A stretch of DNA of 34,899 nucleotides from Dipylidium caninum (GCA_017562135.1 QEYB01001220.1:1-34899), one strand, 5' to 3'; shown: positions 12,092-22,029, counted from the stretch's first letter. Notes: generated by a model not told the origin, from the sequence alone. Numbers and translations: made by a program.

Positions 12092-12230
12092 TGCCCTTCG
12101 AAGTCGCGGATGGGTTTCCACTCTCACGCTTTTGGGTCTGTGACTGTTTGACAGCCGGAGGCAGTTCGAGGCAACATTTCCGGTGGATTCACAAGGGAAT
12201 GCACCGGCCTAGTCCATCTGAATCGCTCAC

Positions 12231-12447
12231 CTGACCACCCAGACGAACGTGACCCTGCACAACTGCCTCCACAAGATTCCAATCTGACCGCATCAACAAG
12301 CCGGGAGACCGAAGCCGGCCTCCCTCGTTCTCATACACCACGCCGGACTGCACGACATGAAGGGGACTTGCAGCAGGGAGAACGCTGTCCGATGAGGTTG
12401 AGACAAGTCCAGGTGGTTCGAGTGCACTGTTCACGGTGAATGGGAGT
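12231..12447 (-). CDS. Candidate internal exon with a consensus donor
   Basis: The minus-strand frame encodes SALEPPGLVSTSSDSVLP, VVQSGVVYENEGGRLRS and SDWNLVEAVVQGHVRLGGQ, then meets a textbook donor, CAG/GTGAGC, at 12230-12231. The likely acceptor is CATCAAG at 12448. The frame is also open upstream to 12470. The complementary strand is open too (a charged, proline-rich product), which weakens the case, but the donor and the composition favour the minus strand. Family unknown; possibly part of one gene with the exon at 12971-13064. Confidence 0.38.
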
Positions 12448-12605
12448 CTTGATGGCACCATAAGAGGCATTAGTCAAGTGACTCTGCAGTCTTCCTCAGT
12501 CGCCCAAGGCTGAGACTTTCGCTGATTGCGCAATGATGACGCGGACCCATGTGGATAGAATGTGAGTTGCAGCCCGCTAGCAACTGTCCAAACGTCTTCA
12601 TGTTG

Positions 12606-12827
12606 TCATGGTGATTTGTTCCACATTGAGTTTTCCTCTGACGGAGGCGAGGAACCACTTCCTACCAACCCACCACCATATGACAGAAACAGATCCCCGC
12701 CGAGAGAACGGGACGAGGAAAAGGCGGCAGAACACGTGAAAAAACGGCGTTGTTGATGGTGGCAGCTCGATTGAGGTGCAATGACCGCGATAGGGTGAAA
12801 ACGCAAGAAGACTGAGAATTTTCCTCT
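12606..12827 (-). CDS. Possible exon downstream of 12971-13064
   Basis: An acceptor (ACTTGCAG at 12828-12830) opens onto a stretch where more than one minus-strand frame lacks stops. The frame that continues the upstream exon's phase is hydrophobic and ends at a stop near 12600. The alternative frame (RGKFSVFLRFHPIAV...) is also open, as is a plus-strand frame ending EEKAAEHVKKRRC. Low stop density in all of these may reflect composition, so the assignment is weak. Confidence 0.2.
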   Translation of the reverse strand, partial: RGKFSVFLRFHPIAVIAPQSSCHHQQRRFFTCSAAFSSSRSLGGDLFLSYGGGLVGSGSSPPSEENSMWNKSP

Positions 12828-12970
12828 CTGCAAGTCCTGGTTGAAAGTGGAGAGGAACGAGTCAACTGCGTAATTGGTGAACTGCGAGGCGGACTTGCCT
12901 CCTCCAAGTGCACAACCTCGAGAAAAAAACACTCGCCATCGGCCCCGTCTATCGATGCAACAGAACTCAC

Positions 12971-13064
12971 CCTTACTCAGCATCACGTCGACGCCCTTTA
13001 TGAACTTCTTCCCAGCAGAGCCTCGAGAAGTTGACCGACTAGGCCAGAAAATCTTACACCACTG
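12971..13064 (-). CDS. Candidate small internal exon
   Basis: This 94-nt minus-strand segment lies between an acceptor (CAGACTGCAG, AG at 13065-13066) and a consensus donor (AAGG/GTGAGT at 12970). It encodes QWCKIFWPSRS and GKKFIKGVDVMLSK. The lysine-rich, hydrophobic-alternating sequence is plausible protein but matches no family I know. The following intron would be about 143 nt. Confidence 0.3.
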
Positions 13065-13139
13065 CTGCAGTCTGGTGAACGTTTACTGTGGTTTTGGGCC
13101 TCCAGAAAGGCCACTCTGCCCAACATCCTAAAATTCTTG

Positions 13140-15297
13140 GAGCCCAAGACATCCTGGACATAAGGACGTCCGCCTCACGCCCAACCAACTGCTTCCCTCA
13201 ATCAGTTCTTCTTTGTCTGCATGGAGAAATAAACAGGCCGCCATTTGGCCTTCTCTTCTAGTTTAATTTTTTACCAAGCATACTCGGCATTGCCATGTGT
13301 TTATCGTGGAATCGATAGCAGTTATGCCCTTCCCCAAACTCTCAACTCATCTCGTCGTCCGTCGTTGTGAGCAGCCGGCCAAGTGTATTGCCAATCACCC
13401 ACCGAGGTGTGGAGCCAGCGGTGGATGCGGAGCATGCGTTAGGCTGGCAGCCTCGTGTGACGATTCATTTCCATGTCATCATTGACAAAGGGGTTACTGA
13501 GTAGTTCAGAGCTTATGCTCCAAATCTAGGGAGATACAAACCACCCGCCTTGGGTGATTCTGAGTTCTCGAGGACGAGAGCAACAAGGGCGAGGACGACG
13601 CTCTTACTTGGCTTTGCTTAGTGGGGCATTGGAATCTTCATTGCCGGACCTACCGAAATGGTAAGATTTCAACCTTGCCAAGATTCCCTTCGCGCATATG
13701 CGTCTAATTACAAGGACATTGCAACCTGCGTTGGGTGTAGCACGATATTTCATTGACATTTTCAACAATGATAATCGCCAGTCTGACAGTGGCCAGCGGT
13801 GCAAGTTTGGGCAACGGTGAGGCACTGCACGGGTCAAAGGCTAAAGTGCGATTTTTGCCAAATTGGTCCAACGAATAATTTAGTGATAATCGCCGCCCTT
13901 TCCGTGTTCTTTTATACACTGAAAAAACCATCGTTGGCCCAATTTCAAGGTCTATCCCAACCAAAGGCCGGTGCAAATTTCCTGATGGAATAATGCGAAA
14001 ATCAATCCTTTCCTGACCCATTGAATGAACTTCGAGATTTGCAATAATAATCCCGAGCCGTAAAATTTATAATGCATCGAAACGACAGCTTTAAACAGTG
14101 GGCTGGAGAGAGTGAGCACCGTTGGTCCAAAATTGAATTTGCAGCATGACATTCCAAACCTAACAAATTTATTGGCTGGCTTTATGAAATGTCAATTTCT
14201 CATACTTGTCATATTTTTGACTGGCAATCGTATGAGCACGATATTAATATGACAGTTGCGTCTATTTGATTCCCTTAGGAATAAGGGAAGACGTATCCTG
14301 CCATGTGGTGACACAAGGGAGCGAGTAACGCAGGGACACTGTCTTTGGATCAGTGACCAATCTGATTCTTTACTCCTTGCGTTATGACACGGTACCACAT
14401 GGACATTCCGCAAACACTGTAAGTGTAAATCAAATTCCGTTGATAGACCCACGAATGTGGCTGACGCCTGTGCGCCAGTCGGAGGGTGGGGGAGGGGAGG
14501 ACGCAAAACAGCTTGATGGGCGAAAATGAGGCTTGTCCCCTGTCCGCCTACGCATCTCTCTTATCTCTCACCCCACCACGCGGCCCGCATTCTTTTCCAA
14601 ACGTGCGCAATGACACACTTTGCTCTCCCCAGTCCCGCTACATTTAATAAACGGGTAGGCGTAGCGTGGGTGCGTATCAGTGACGTATAGAAAAACGGAT
14701 TTGGAAAGAGGGGGTATGGACAGAAGGCAAGCCACGTTTGTAGAGTAGGCGGTCATGGGACAGGGCGTTCTGTGCGCTCTCTCCGTGGACAGATTTCTGG
14801 AACATCAGGGTTACCTAACAAAAGGCTTGGCCGGTACCAGCGGACAATTTACTTGTTCATGTCTCATGCCTCCTGTCATCATTTCCTATCCAACTTAGTA
14901 TTCTCTTCAGCGTACCGGTCTGCTCTTCGTGGTCGACGTGTCGTAAGCGATCAGGAAGGCGGTAGTCGAGTGTGTCGACTCGCGTAGAGGAGAGACTGCA
15001 GAGCGCGAGAGTGCCGCCTTGAGGAAGGCAACCAACTCGCGCCTTAGGCTACTGTGCAGTGGCCGGACACCGAAACATTTTGGGTATGAATTTGCATCAA
15101 CATCGCCATCTCCACGTCAGTTATGTCGGCGCCAACCACCTCGTTTCTAGCCTCATCATGCCTTCCCTCGCTCAGCTAACTAATGCGATCAGCTATCTAC
15201 ATACCGGCTTCTTTTGCTGTGGAACTGCTACTCGTAGGAGCTGATGGGGTTCGTCGACACACTCTGCTTCTAATCAGACGCTGCCATCGCGGCCGAC
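13140..15297. other. No supported gene over about 2.1 kb
   Basis: Open frames here reach only about 105 codons (13704-14021 and 14192-14506, both minus). They carry no motif, splice pair or paralogue. A cysteine-rich plus-strand frame at 13297-13485 is probably chance. I see no repeat copies. Confidence 0.4.
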
Positions 15298-15650
15298 CTT
15301 TGGCGTGAATGTTGACGGATGGCAAAATCAGATCTTCTGGGATGAAACTCGAGTCGCGTATGCCTACTACAGCTGCTAACATGCTTGTGTTCCATTTACT
15401 GACGCATTCAGTACTCCCCTCCAAAACTTCCGCGTCGTCAAATGACACACGGAAGTCGAAGAGAGTGGCGGTTGGTTGAGAGGTTAGCACGGAGGCGGCG
15501 ATTTGAGGCCGCGTCGGTGCACGGAGGAGCAAGAGGCTGAACACACACCAAGAAAGAAGGCAGAGGAGACCAAATGTTGGCTGGATTCCACTCCAACGCG
15601 ATGGAGTTGACACTCGTGTAATATTCAAGGGCTACGAGGTCTCCGATTCT
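15298..15650 (-). CDS. Two exons around a 34-nt intron, unknown extracellular-like protein
   Basis: Exon a (15571-15650) encodes RIGDLVALEYYTSVNSIALE and then WNPANI. Exon b (15298-15536) encodes LLLLRAPTRPQIAASVL, FDFRVSFDDAEVLEG and FIPEDLILPSVNIHAK. Between them, 15537-15570 starts GTCTCC and ends in a strong pyrimidine tract plus TTCAG; removing it joins the frames in phase. The TSVNSIALEWNPAN pattern recalls the early strands of fibronectin type III domains, a weak inference. An alternative is that the intron is read through as part of a 143-codon frame (15197-15628) with a signal-peptide-like hydrophobic start. A donor GTCGG follows exon b. Confidence 0.45.
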
Positions 15651-15966
15651 CTCGAGAATGGCCAATTAGCCCAGAGTCACGAGTGAGGACTGACTGGACG
15701 CCGCTTCCACATTGGATCCTTTCGTGGCTTCACCAACCAAAATGATCAGAGGTAAGGCTATTTATCGGACTGTTGACATTTCCAAAGAAGTCAATCACGA
15801 GAGGAAGGAGGAAGCCTTCTTTCCCTGGCAAATTCCCACGCTCACCGATTGGTCGCGGTGACCACGTTTACGACGGTGCAGTGCGGCCAACTGCGCGCGA
15901 AGACGCGTCGTGAGGCTTGGCGCCGAGTTGGTGAAGCACACAAGGACGTTTAGTCGCTGTGGGGCG
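15651..15966. other. No supported gene
   Basis: No open frame, repeat partner or regulatory motif was recognised in this stretch between the exon pair at 15298-15650 and repeat R2. Confidence 0.4.
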
Positions 15967-16281
15967 AACAGGAGTCAATGGACTGCAGGGCTTCTTCTTT
16001 CACCGAGTGTCGCTTGCAGCGCCTCCTTGTTGGGATTTGAGAAGAACGCCTTGACGACGCCCTAAATAGGCGCTTCGAGAGTGCGGAGAGCGCAGCTCAC
16101 TAGTCAGCGGTGAGTGGATGTCAGTTGATGAGTTTTATTCACGTAGATGTCTCCTCGATTTGAAAAACCGCTCACTGCTCAGTACACGAGAGGCAATCAG
16201 GCTGGCTCACAGCCATTTGCACCCTCTACGTCACTGACTCCTCAACTGACGCGAACTCCACTTGATCTTTCTGCTTGCATT
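15967..16281 (+). repeat. R2 copy 1: duplicated gene 5' end
   Basis: This is a direct repeat of 26879-27190 with high identity. It includes a shared TTAAATAGGCGC/CTAAATAGGCGC element and, farther on, the ATG and first-exon sequence described for copy 2. Here the coding frame is broken: the run CGATTTGAAAAACC replaces CGATTGAAAACC, adding one T and one A, and further indels follow. Similarity stops after CTTTCTGCTTGCA, so the donor and intron of copy 2 are absent. Confidence 0.75.
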
Positions 16282-16442
16282 CCTTAACAATGCCATTCGA
16301 AAGTAATTATTCACTCTGTCGACTGCTTCGTCAACTGGTACGATCGCTACTGTGACTACTCCCTTGCAAAGTCCCGAGGAACCTGGGTAGACGAGAGTAG
16401 CTCCTCCACTCTATGTTTCATTTGGCCATCCCTGTCAAGCCT

Positions 16443-16625
16443 GATGCTCTCCTCTCCTTGGCCGACTACCCCACATTGAAGGGGTAGGAGGAAGAGTAAG
16501 ATGAGGAGGAGGAGGTCGACGGCTCCGTTTGTCTCTCGTCTTGCCTGTCAAGACGGCTTGGCATTGTCGTGTTGAAAGCAGGCGACGATGTTATGACTGC
16601 ATGGGTCTCCTCAACCACTTATTGA
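16443..16625 (+). pseudogene. F1: copy of the F exon with in-frame stops
   Basis: One frame encodes DALLSLADYPTLKG, two stop codons within a Glu-rich stretch, then EEEEVDGSVCLSSCLSRRLG and VLKAGDDVMTAW. The same ordered pattern (acidic run, VD, VC-S-CLSRL, L-A-DD, T) recurs in F2, F3 and F4 with many synonymous differences, which supports a coding origin. The stops in F1 suggest a decayed copy. Confidence 0.5.
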
Positions 16626-17002
16626 AGTGTTTGTGCTATTCTCTGTGTTTTGTAATGCAGTGTAGAATGATAAAGTTCTTCTAATCTCACACGTGCCTTT
16701 TATCTGCGAGTAAGATATTTTGTATCTCTAAACAAGTTCTACAACTGGTCGAGGCATAGCAGCGCAATCTGCTCTTGTCCGAGCTCTGTCGCTGACATTA
16801 ATATATTGAGCGAACACCTTCCCTCGATTCGACCGGACTGAAGGCCTGCGCCAAAGTAGCACAAAGAGAAGCCGCTAGGATGAGCGGACATTCACTTGGG
16901 CTATTGAGGGTCAGTACCAAATTCCGACGGAGATCCACAGGTTATTACTGGCATAGAGGCTCGTCTGCACCACTGACTTGAACAAAGGAAAGAGCAGAGA
17001 CG

Positions 17003-17200
17003 CTACCATGCAGTTTCGACATCATCGTCTGCCTTCAAAGCCTTATTCGTCGGCAGTCTTGAGAGGCAAAGGGAGGGACACACGACGGCGTCAACCTGCT
17101 CCTCCTCCTCCACCTCCAAGCACTTCAGCATGATGTCATCGGCAGAGGGGCGAGTAGAAGCAAGAGAATGGATTCCTACCACAGCGTGCGTCCAGCACAC
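17003..17200 (-). CDS. F2: most complete F exon, unknown protein
   Basis: The minus-strand frame of 65 codons starts VCWTHAVVGIHSLAS, includes SADDIMLKCLEVEEEEQVDA, VVCPSLCLSRL and KADDDVETAW, and then stops. F1, F3 and F4 repeat this pattern, and F3 stops at the matching position, so this is probably a terminal coding exon. An F copy lies head-to-head with A1 and with A4; F2 is about 0.4 kb upstream of A1. No family is recognised. Possible start codons are inside the frame only; an upstream exon is likely. Confidence 0.5.
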   Translation of the reverse strand: MCWTHAVVGIHSLASTRPSADDIMLKCLEVEEEEQVDAVVCPSLCLSRLPTNKALKADDDVETAW

Positions 17201-17573
17201 GAAAGCATGCTAGTCAGGTGACCGCCTCCCTCCATCATGTTAAATAAGCTGTCTTAAAAGACAAAAGTTGACTCTGTTGATGCTCGCTCTTTGCAGTGGC
17301 CTTCGCTCCATCCAACCGATCAAGTCACTGACACGGAGGAGACACTTGCAGCAATGACGGTAGGGGAATAAGACCACGCCGCCAAGGGAGTGGACGTCCT
17401 TACATGAGGCCATCTCACGGAGGTACCCCAAAAACGACAAATAACCCTGTGAACGAAGGCTAGAGGAAAGCAGCTACTGTCGTCTGCTGCCGACAAAATG
17501 CTAGAAAACCGCCTCAGGGCCAGCGATTGGCCCGTTTGCTTGCCGTGTAAAGTCTTCACTAATGGACACACTC

Positions 17574-17592
17574 GCCTGCATTAATAGGCGCG
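17574..17592 (+). promoter_or_regulatory. TATA-like element upstream of A1
   Basis: GCATTAATAGGCGC lies about 45 bases before the A1 start codon. The homologous positions read GCATGAATAGCCGC before A2 (minus strand, 21796-21809) and GCATAAATATCCGC in the truncated copy A6 (minus strand, about 29008-29021). The element and about 100 surrounding bases are conserved although A2 is otherwise diverged, consistent with a core promoter and 5' leader. Function is inferred. Confidence 0.4.
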
Positions 17593-17622
17593 ACACAATG
17601 CAGCAGCACCCATCCCCTCACA

Positions 17623-18686
17623 ATGCACGCTAGCGCACCCGTCGACCTCCTCCTCCCTCGCCGCCTCCTCGTCCTCGTCCTCGTCCTTCTCCTCCTCGCC
17701 CTGGCTACTGTCTGCTCGCCCTTTGGCAATCTTCACAAGCCGCCGCCACCCACCACCCACCCCTCCGTCCAACGCATTACCTTCCAGCGGGCAGCTCTCC
17801 GTTTTCGCACCTACGACGTCGAGGCCATCACCGAGAACATCGCCCACCTCGTCCAAACTGGCTTTAAGGCGTTGTCCATCATTTGGCCTTACTTCAACGA
17901 AGTGTGGCGAGGCGACGACGGCGTCGTCTCGTGGACTTCCGATTGTCATGAGGTGTCGCAGTCAGAAATGGAATTCGATTGCTTTGTAGAGGGACAAATT
18001 TGAGCTTCACACGCAGTTACACCGTTTCGGGTCCTCCTCGGTATGTCACTCCACCCTCCTCGCTTGCATGCCTCGCCTCGCCCTGCTTCGCTTTGCTTCG
18101 CGTCGCCTCTAACTAGAGCCTTCTTCTGCATCCCCGCAAGAGTTAAGGGAAGGCACACAGAGAAGAACGCCTTTGTTATCGCCACCCTCAGCATCCTCGT
18201 CGGCGCGAAGGTGCAGCACAACGACGTGCTACGCATCAACCGGGTGAAGCAGTTTCACGCCGAGGTGAAGTCCAAACGCGTAACAATTCTTCGGGACAGC
18301 GATAAATTGTGTGCAGTGGTGGAGAGTGGCATACGTGCCTGCCTCCTCCGTTTCTCATGCTACCACAACAAAAATATATACACTTTTTTTGGATGAAGGC
18401 CGTAGACAAACGCGTGTGGCGTGTGTACGCTCCTCCTTTCCTTGTTCTTTCTACTGCCTCTCTTTTGTTCCTAACTAGCAAACGGTGGATGAGCGCAGTG
18501 GACAGACGTAGTGGCGAGGGTGGTGGAGTATGTGGGGTGGGGGGAGGCGAGGAGGCGAGGAGGGAAGGAGAGGAGAGGAGAGTAGACTCGGCTTTGCATG
18601 AGGTGAGGCGGGAGTGTGTGGAATGGGTGTTGAGGTTCCGTTCTGACGACAAATTATCACGGAGAGGCAAGTGGCCTGCAGGTTAA
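17623..18686 (+). CDS. A1: secreted-protein gene of array family A (most complete copy)
   Basis: ATG at 17623 begins a signal peptide (MHASAPV, a Leu/Val run, ending LALATVC) open in frame into the cysteine exon (17788-18040, after CCTTCCAG). That exon encodes YDVEAITENIAHLVQTGFK, WPYFNEVWRGDD and VSWTSDCHEVS, and ends at donor CTCG/GTATGT. Exon 2 (18141-18358, after a pyrimidine tract and CAAG) encodes EKNAFVIATLSILVGAKVQ, HNDVLRINRVKQFHAEVKSK and VVESGIRACLLRFS, with a GC donor where other copies have GT. A last exon near 18582-18686 encodes HEVRRECVEWVLRF and KWPAG. A one-base deletion relative to A4 makes EGQI-stop late in the cysteine exon. Role unknown. Multicopy secreted antigens of tapeworms (GP50-type) come to mind but I cannot confirm this. 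Confidence 0.6.
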
Positions 18687-18877
18687 TCCACGTGACCAAG
18701 GAGAAACAGGCAGGCACAAGTCAGGCTGAGCTTGAGCGATGCCACGAAGGCGCTTGGGGTGTTTGCGAGGGCGCTGAAGTGGTGTCTTGAGACTTCTCCT
18801 TGTGCCTTCCATGTCATGGGCGCATTCTGTGCCAGTTTGTCAGTCGATGTGGATGGAAGAATCTCCCAATGAACCAA
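18683..18877 (-). other. Antisense hydrophobic-tailed open frame, inner end of left arm
   Basis: The minus strand, convergent with A1, is open for 64 codons (STSTDKLAQNAPMTWKAQGE..., ending CLFLLGHVD). The matching right-arm frame (29548-29742, plus) is also open, but the two are so alike that this proves little. In the diverged A5 neighbourhood the homologous stretch keeps only NYFSVLDN-like similarity. It could be the end of a convergent gene or simply conserved 3' flank. Confidence 0.25.
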
Positions 18878-18909
18878 CGGCTAAAGTTATTCAATTGCCT
18901 CACTTGTGG

Positions 18910-19820
18910 AGGTGGACTTGCTTAGTGCGCATGTCAAAGTCCACCTCATCCCCATATCAACTTCTTTTTCAGTCGAGAGGAGCCGTCAGCGGCACCTGAT
19001 TCGTCGGCATGAAGTACGTGTTTCTGTGGAAACACACTGGCTCAGTCTTTCAAACACATGAGGCGATTTTATTGTGCGCCTTTCAGCCCCGAAGTCACCT
19101 TCATTCTTGCAGCTCAAGAACCGGGAGTTGTGGTCATGAGCGGAAAATAGTCTTCGCTACTGGACACTCGCATGACACTAGGAAGAGGCACAACGTCTTG
19201 ACGAGGTGAAAACAAGTAGAGTGTTAACATTAAAATGGGGCAAGTTTTGAAAGAAGAGTTGTGTTCAGCTGCGTGAACTGACCCCATTCTGCTGTCGAAT
19301 CAAGTCCTTGCGTTACCCGATAAACATGGCCTCTCAACACAGAAGCTCCGAACGACGAGCCGAGTCCGCCCTACGTGCTGGAGCAAACAGGGGACGACTT
19401 GCGGAGGAGTGGCGGGACAGCTGCGTTGCCTCACCGCTCTCTCTGGACGCGGCAGCAGTTGAAGGCAAAAGCGTCTCTGACGCAGGCAGAAACCGTCGCA
19501 ATTCGGTTGTGCACGCGGCCAAGAAGCAGAAATGACCAACTGACAGTGTTGGGAGGTGTGGTGGGAGCGAACGGCGAGTGGCCTCGCTGATAGCCACCAT
19601 CACGTGGACATGGGGCTGTCCCAGCAAACACGGTCTGACAGGCCGGGAGCTTTTGCCTCAACACACTTCCTCCTCGCAATTGAGCACATGCGCGGTAGGT
19701 GAGACAATGGCGGAAGAAGGGAGTGAGAGTTGAGCTGAAGCGGCGTGGAGACAGACGAGTGGGTGGTAGTGGCGCATTCGCAGTCGGACGAGTGGACTGT
19801 GGGGAAGTCCATGCTCACAA
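18910..19820. other. Spacer with a small plus-strand open frame
   Basis: A 69-codon plus-strand frame starts at 19326 in a favourable context (AACATGG) and encodes a charged product (MASQHRSSERRAESAL..., ending AAKKQK). Antisense frames overlap it. There is no paralogue in the window. The left part (18910-19300) holds nothing that I recognise. Confidence 0.25.
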
Positions 19821-19988
19821 CGCTCTCTCCACCTTGCCTCCTCCTCTCCCATTCGCCGACCACACCACGTTGAGGGGCAAGGGGCGGAGGAGAAGGAGGT
19901 CGACGGCGCCGTCTGTTTCTCGTCTTGCCTGTCAAGACTGCTTGGCATGGAAGTGTTGAGGGCAGGCGAGGATGCAGCGACTGTATGA
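19821..19988 (+). CDS. F3: copy of the F exon
   Basis: The frame reads RSLHLASSSPIRRPHHVEGQ, AEEKEVDGAVCFSSCLSRLL, then VLRAGEDAATV and a stop aligned with that of F2. Many differences from F2 are synonymous or conservative and the two cysteines are kept, which supports a real coding exon. A long minus-strand frame (205 codons, 19600-20217) overlaps but is rich in low-complexity Arg/Pro/Ser and is probably its antisense shadow. Confidence 0.5.
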   Translation, partial: RSLHLASSSPIRRPHHVEGQGAEEKEVDGAVCFSSCLSRLLGMEVLRAGEDAATV

Positions 19989-20059
19989 CTCTCTTCAATT
20001 GCCGATTGAAGCCTCTTGTTATTCCTGTGTTCAGGACAGTGATGCAGAAGCTCTTGTCG

Positions 20060-20503
20060 AAAGTTGGCCTGCTGGCTAACAGTATAATTTCGTATGCTGA
20101 CGAGACTGATTTGTTTGGGTGCTTTTGCTGTGATGCTGAATATTTTCTGTTCTTAGTGATGGCGCAGTTCACCCATTCACGCTTCCCACCCCAGCTATGC
20201 CGAGTTAATCGCTTCACACTCTGCGACCGCCTTCATCGTCACACCCTTCAAGCCGCCACTCTTCCAAACGAGACCTACCGCACATGTTGTCGAAACAACT
20301 CTCGTCTAAGCTCATCCCACCCACCCACCCACCCACCCCGAGCCCACGAGAAGGCTGCACTTTACTGTCAGCCGTGTGGTGACTAAAGCACACAACACGG
20401 CGCCCCTCTTCCTCAAACCACCTAATTCAGAAGGGCGACCCGCTACACAACCTGTCCTCAGAGTAGGCAGAACGAGAGGGTCTCCTGCTTCGCAAAGCCA
20501 TCT
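20060..20503. other. Spacer with (CCCA)n tract
   Basis: A short tetranucleotide repeat (CCCA)n occupies about 20316-20339. A plus-strand frame of 153 codons (19925-20386) runs across the F3 tail and this spacer out of frame with F3. I see no independent support for it. Confidence 0.35.
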
Positions 20504-20690
20504 TCATTCTACATGGCAGAGGAGTTCGATGGTAAGTACGTTCGAAGGTTTATTGAAACAGTTGATTCGGAGAATTGCGGCACGCAGACCGAAGAGGAGG
20601 AGGCTGCGCAGTTGATCTTCGTCATACATCACCAAACGGTGTTTGGCGGTCACTTCGCTGTGAATGAAGGTGACACGGGAGATGCCAATT
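20504..20690 (-). pseudogene. B2: exon fragment of family B joined to A2
   Basis: The minus strand encodes RHNDVIGISRVTFIHSEVTA, KHRLVMYDEDQLRSLLLFGL and ILRINC, nearly identical to B1 (29340-29502). The first part of the B exon is missing. At about 20690 the sequence switches, at GAGGCACAACGACG, into the post-exon-2 intron sequence of family A (GATGAGCGCGGTGGGCAG and following). B2 is thus fused behind A2 in the same orientation, either as a decayed fragment or as a replacement last exon. The exon is homologous to A exon 2 (HNDV-I-RV---H-EV). Confidence 0.55.
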
Positions 20691-20869
20691 ACGTCGTTGT
20701 GCCTCTCTCCTCCCCCCATCCCACAAACTCCACCACTCTCGCCACGATGTCTGCCCACCGCGCTCATCCTCCATTTGCTGGTTAAGCAGAAGGAGAAGGA
20801 AAATAATTAGGACGAGGAGAACAGACGAGTGTAAACTTTCACCATGCACTTGTCAATGGCGAAATGGTA

Positions 20870-21763
20870 TATAATTTAGCCGTGGTTACAGGCGAAACGG
20901 AGGAGATAGGCACGTATGCCACTTCCACCAGTGCACGCACTTCCTCAGAGTCATGAGGAACCTTCACGTGTGTGGACCTCACCTCGGCGTGCAGCTGCTT
21001 CACCCGGTTGATGCGCAGCACATTGTTGGACTGCACCTTTGCGTCGACGAGGATGAAGACGTGACTGATGACGAAGGCGTTCTTCTCCGTGTACGTCTGC
21101 TTACATCTTGCAGGAAGGTTGAAGAGAGCGGTGAAATCGTGTCGCCACTCTTTCACGCTGCCTGGTATCTTTCGTATCCGGAAGCAAAACAGACGATACA
21201 AAGGGGAGAATTGAAGGTGGAAGATGCGAGGTTTGTAAGATGTTTCTCAGTTAGAGGCGAGGCGAGGCGAGGCATGCAAGTTGAGAGGATGGGGTAACAT
21301 GCTGAGGCGGACCCGAGTCCTTGCAACAGCGTGTGGAGCTCAAATTACGTCCCTCTACAAAGCATTCGAATTGCATTTTTTGACTGCGAGACCCCTTGAC
21401 AATCCGAACTCCACGAGACGATGGTGTCGTCGCCACGCCAATCTTCATTGAAATAAGGCCGTTTGATGCACAACGCCTTATAGCCAGTGTGGACGAGGTG
21501 GGCGATGGTCTTGGTGACGGCCTCGACGTCGTAGGCGCGAGACGGACAGCGACCTGCGGGGGAGAAAGCGAGTTAGGCGGAGGGGTGGGTGCGGGTGTCA
21601 GTTGTCATGCAATGCGGACAGAGATGAAACGGGTGCTTACTCATTGGACTGTAGTCAGAGTAGAAGTGCACCCTCTTCTCCTCCTGCGGAAGTACAGGCA
21701 ATAGCCAGGGCGAGGAGAAGGAGGAGGAGGAGGAGGAGGTTTGACTGGTGCGCTGACGTGCAT
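20870..21763 (-). pseudogene. A2: frame-disrupted copy of family A
   Basis: On the minus strand: a signal-peptide start at 21763 (MHVSAPV followed by a CTC repeat), the cysteine exon (21303-21553, with RCPSRAYDVEAVTKTIAHLV, RPYFNEDWRGDDTIVSWSSD and FECFVEGRNLS) and exon 2 (20890-21106, with TEKNAFVISHVFILVDAKVQ and NNVLRINRVKQLHAEVRS). Frame is lost in the signal region, at an A-run (CAAAAAATG) in the cysteine exon, and near the end of exon 2. The cysteine exon is 251 nt against 252 in A4, and exon 2 is 217 nt against 218. The first donor is GC rather than GT. Promoter-like sequence precedes it at 21776-21890. Confidence 0.6.
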
Positions 21764-22029
21764 TCCGAATGGATGGATGCTGCTAAATTTTTGTGCGGCT
21801 ATTCATGCAGGTGAGGGTGTACATTAGTTAAGAACTGCACACGGCAAGAAAACGGTCTCGTGGCATGGTAAAAGGAAGGGCAATGTACCCCCAGTTCATC
21901 GTCGTTTTTGAAACCTCCGTGTGATGGTCTCGCGTGAGTATGTTCCGTTTCTGCTCAGCGTCGTCTGATTCCCCAACCGCGCACGCTTCAAGCGCAGCCT
22001 TCGTGTCGGTGACTTGGCGTGTGCGGGGG

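Larger units (their letters stand above)
16898..18908 (+). repeat. Left arm of large inverted repeat
   Basis: This arm is the reverse complement of 29519-31162, with high identity interrupted by one-base indels. It contains F2 (minus), the A1 gene (plus) and an antisense hydrophobic frame at the inner end. The left arm is longer because 17333-17715, carrying the promoter-like element and signal-peptide exon, has no counterpart in the right arm. Confidence 0.85.

Noticed and set aside
18236..18670. 144-codon minus-strand open frame over the 3' part of A1
   Set aside because: Antisense of A1 exon 2 and last exon; the plus-strand frame is the one conserved in diverged copies A3 and A5.
19600..20217. 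205-codon minus-strand open frame
   Set aside because: It lies antisense to F3, whose frame is conserved in other copies, and is dominated by Arg/Pro/Ser low complexity.
19925..20386. 153-codon plus-strand open frame
   Set aside because: It starts out of frame inside the F3 tail and runs through a (CCCA)n repeat; no paralogue supports it.
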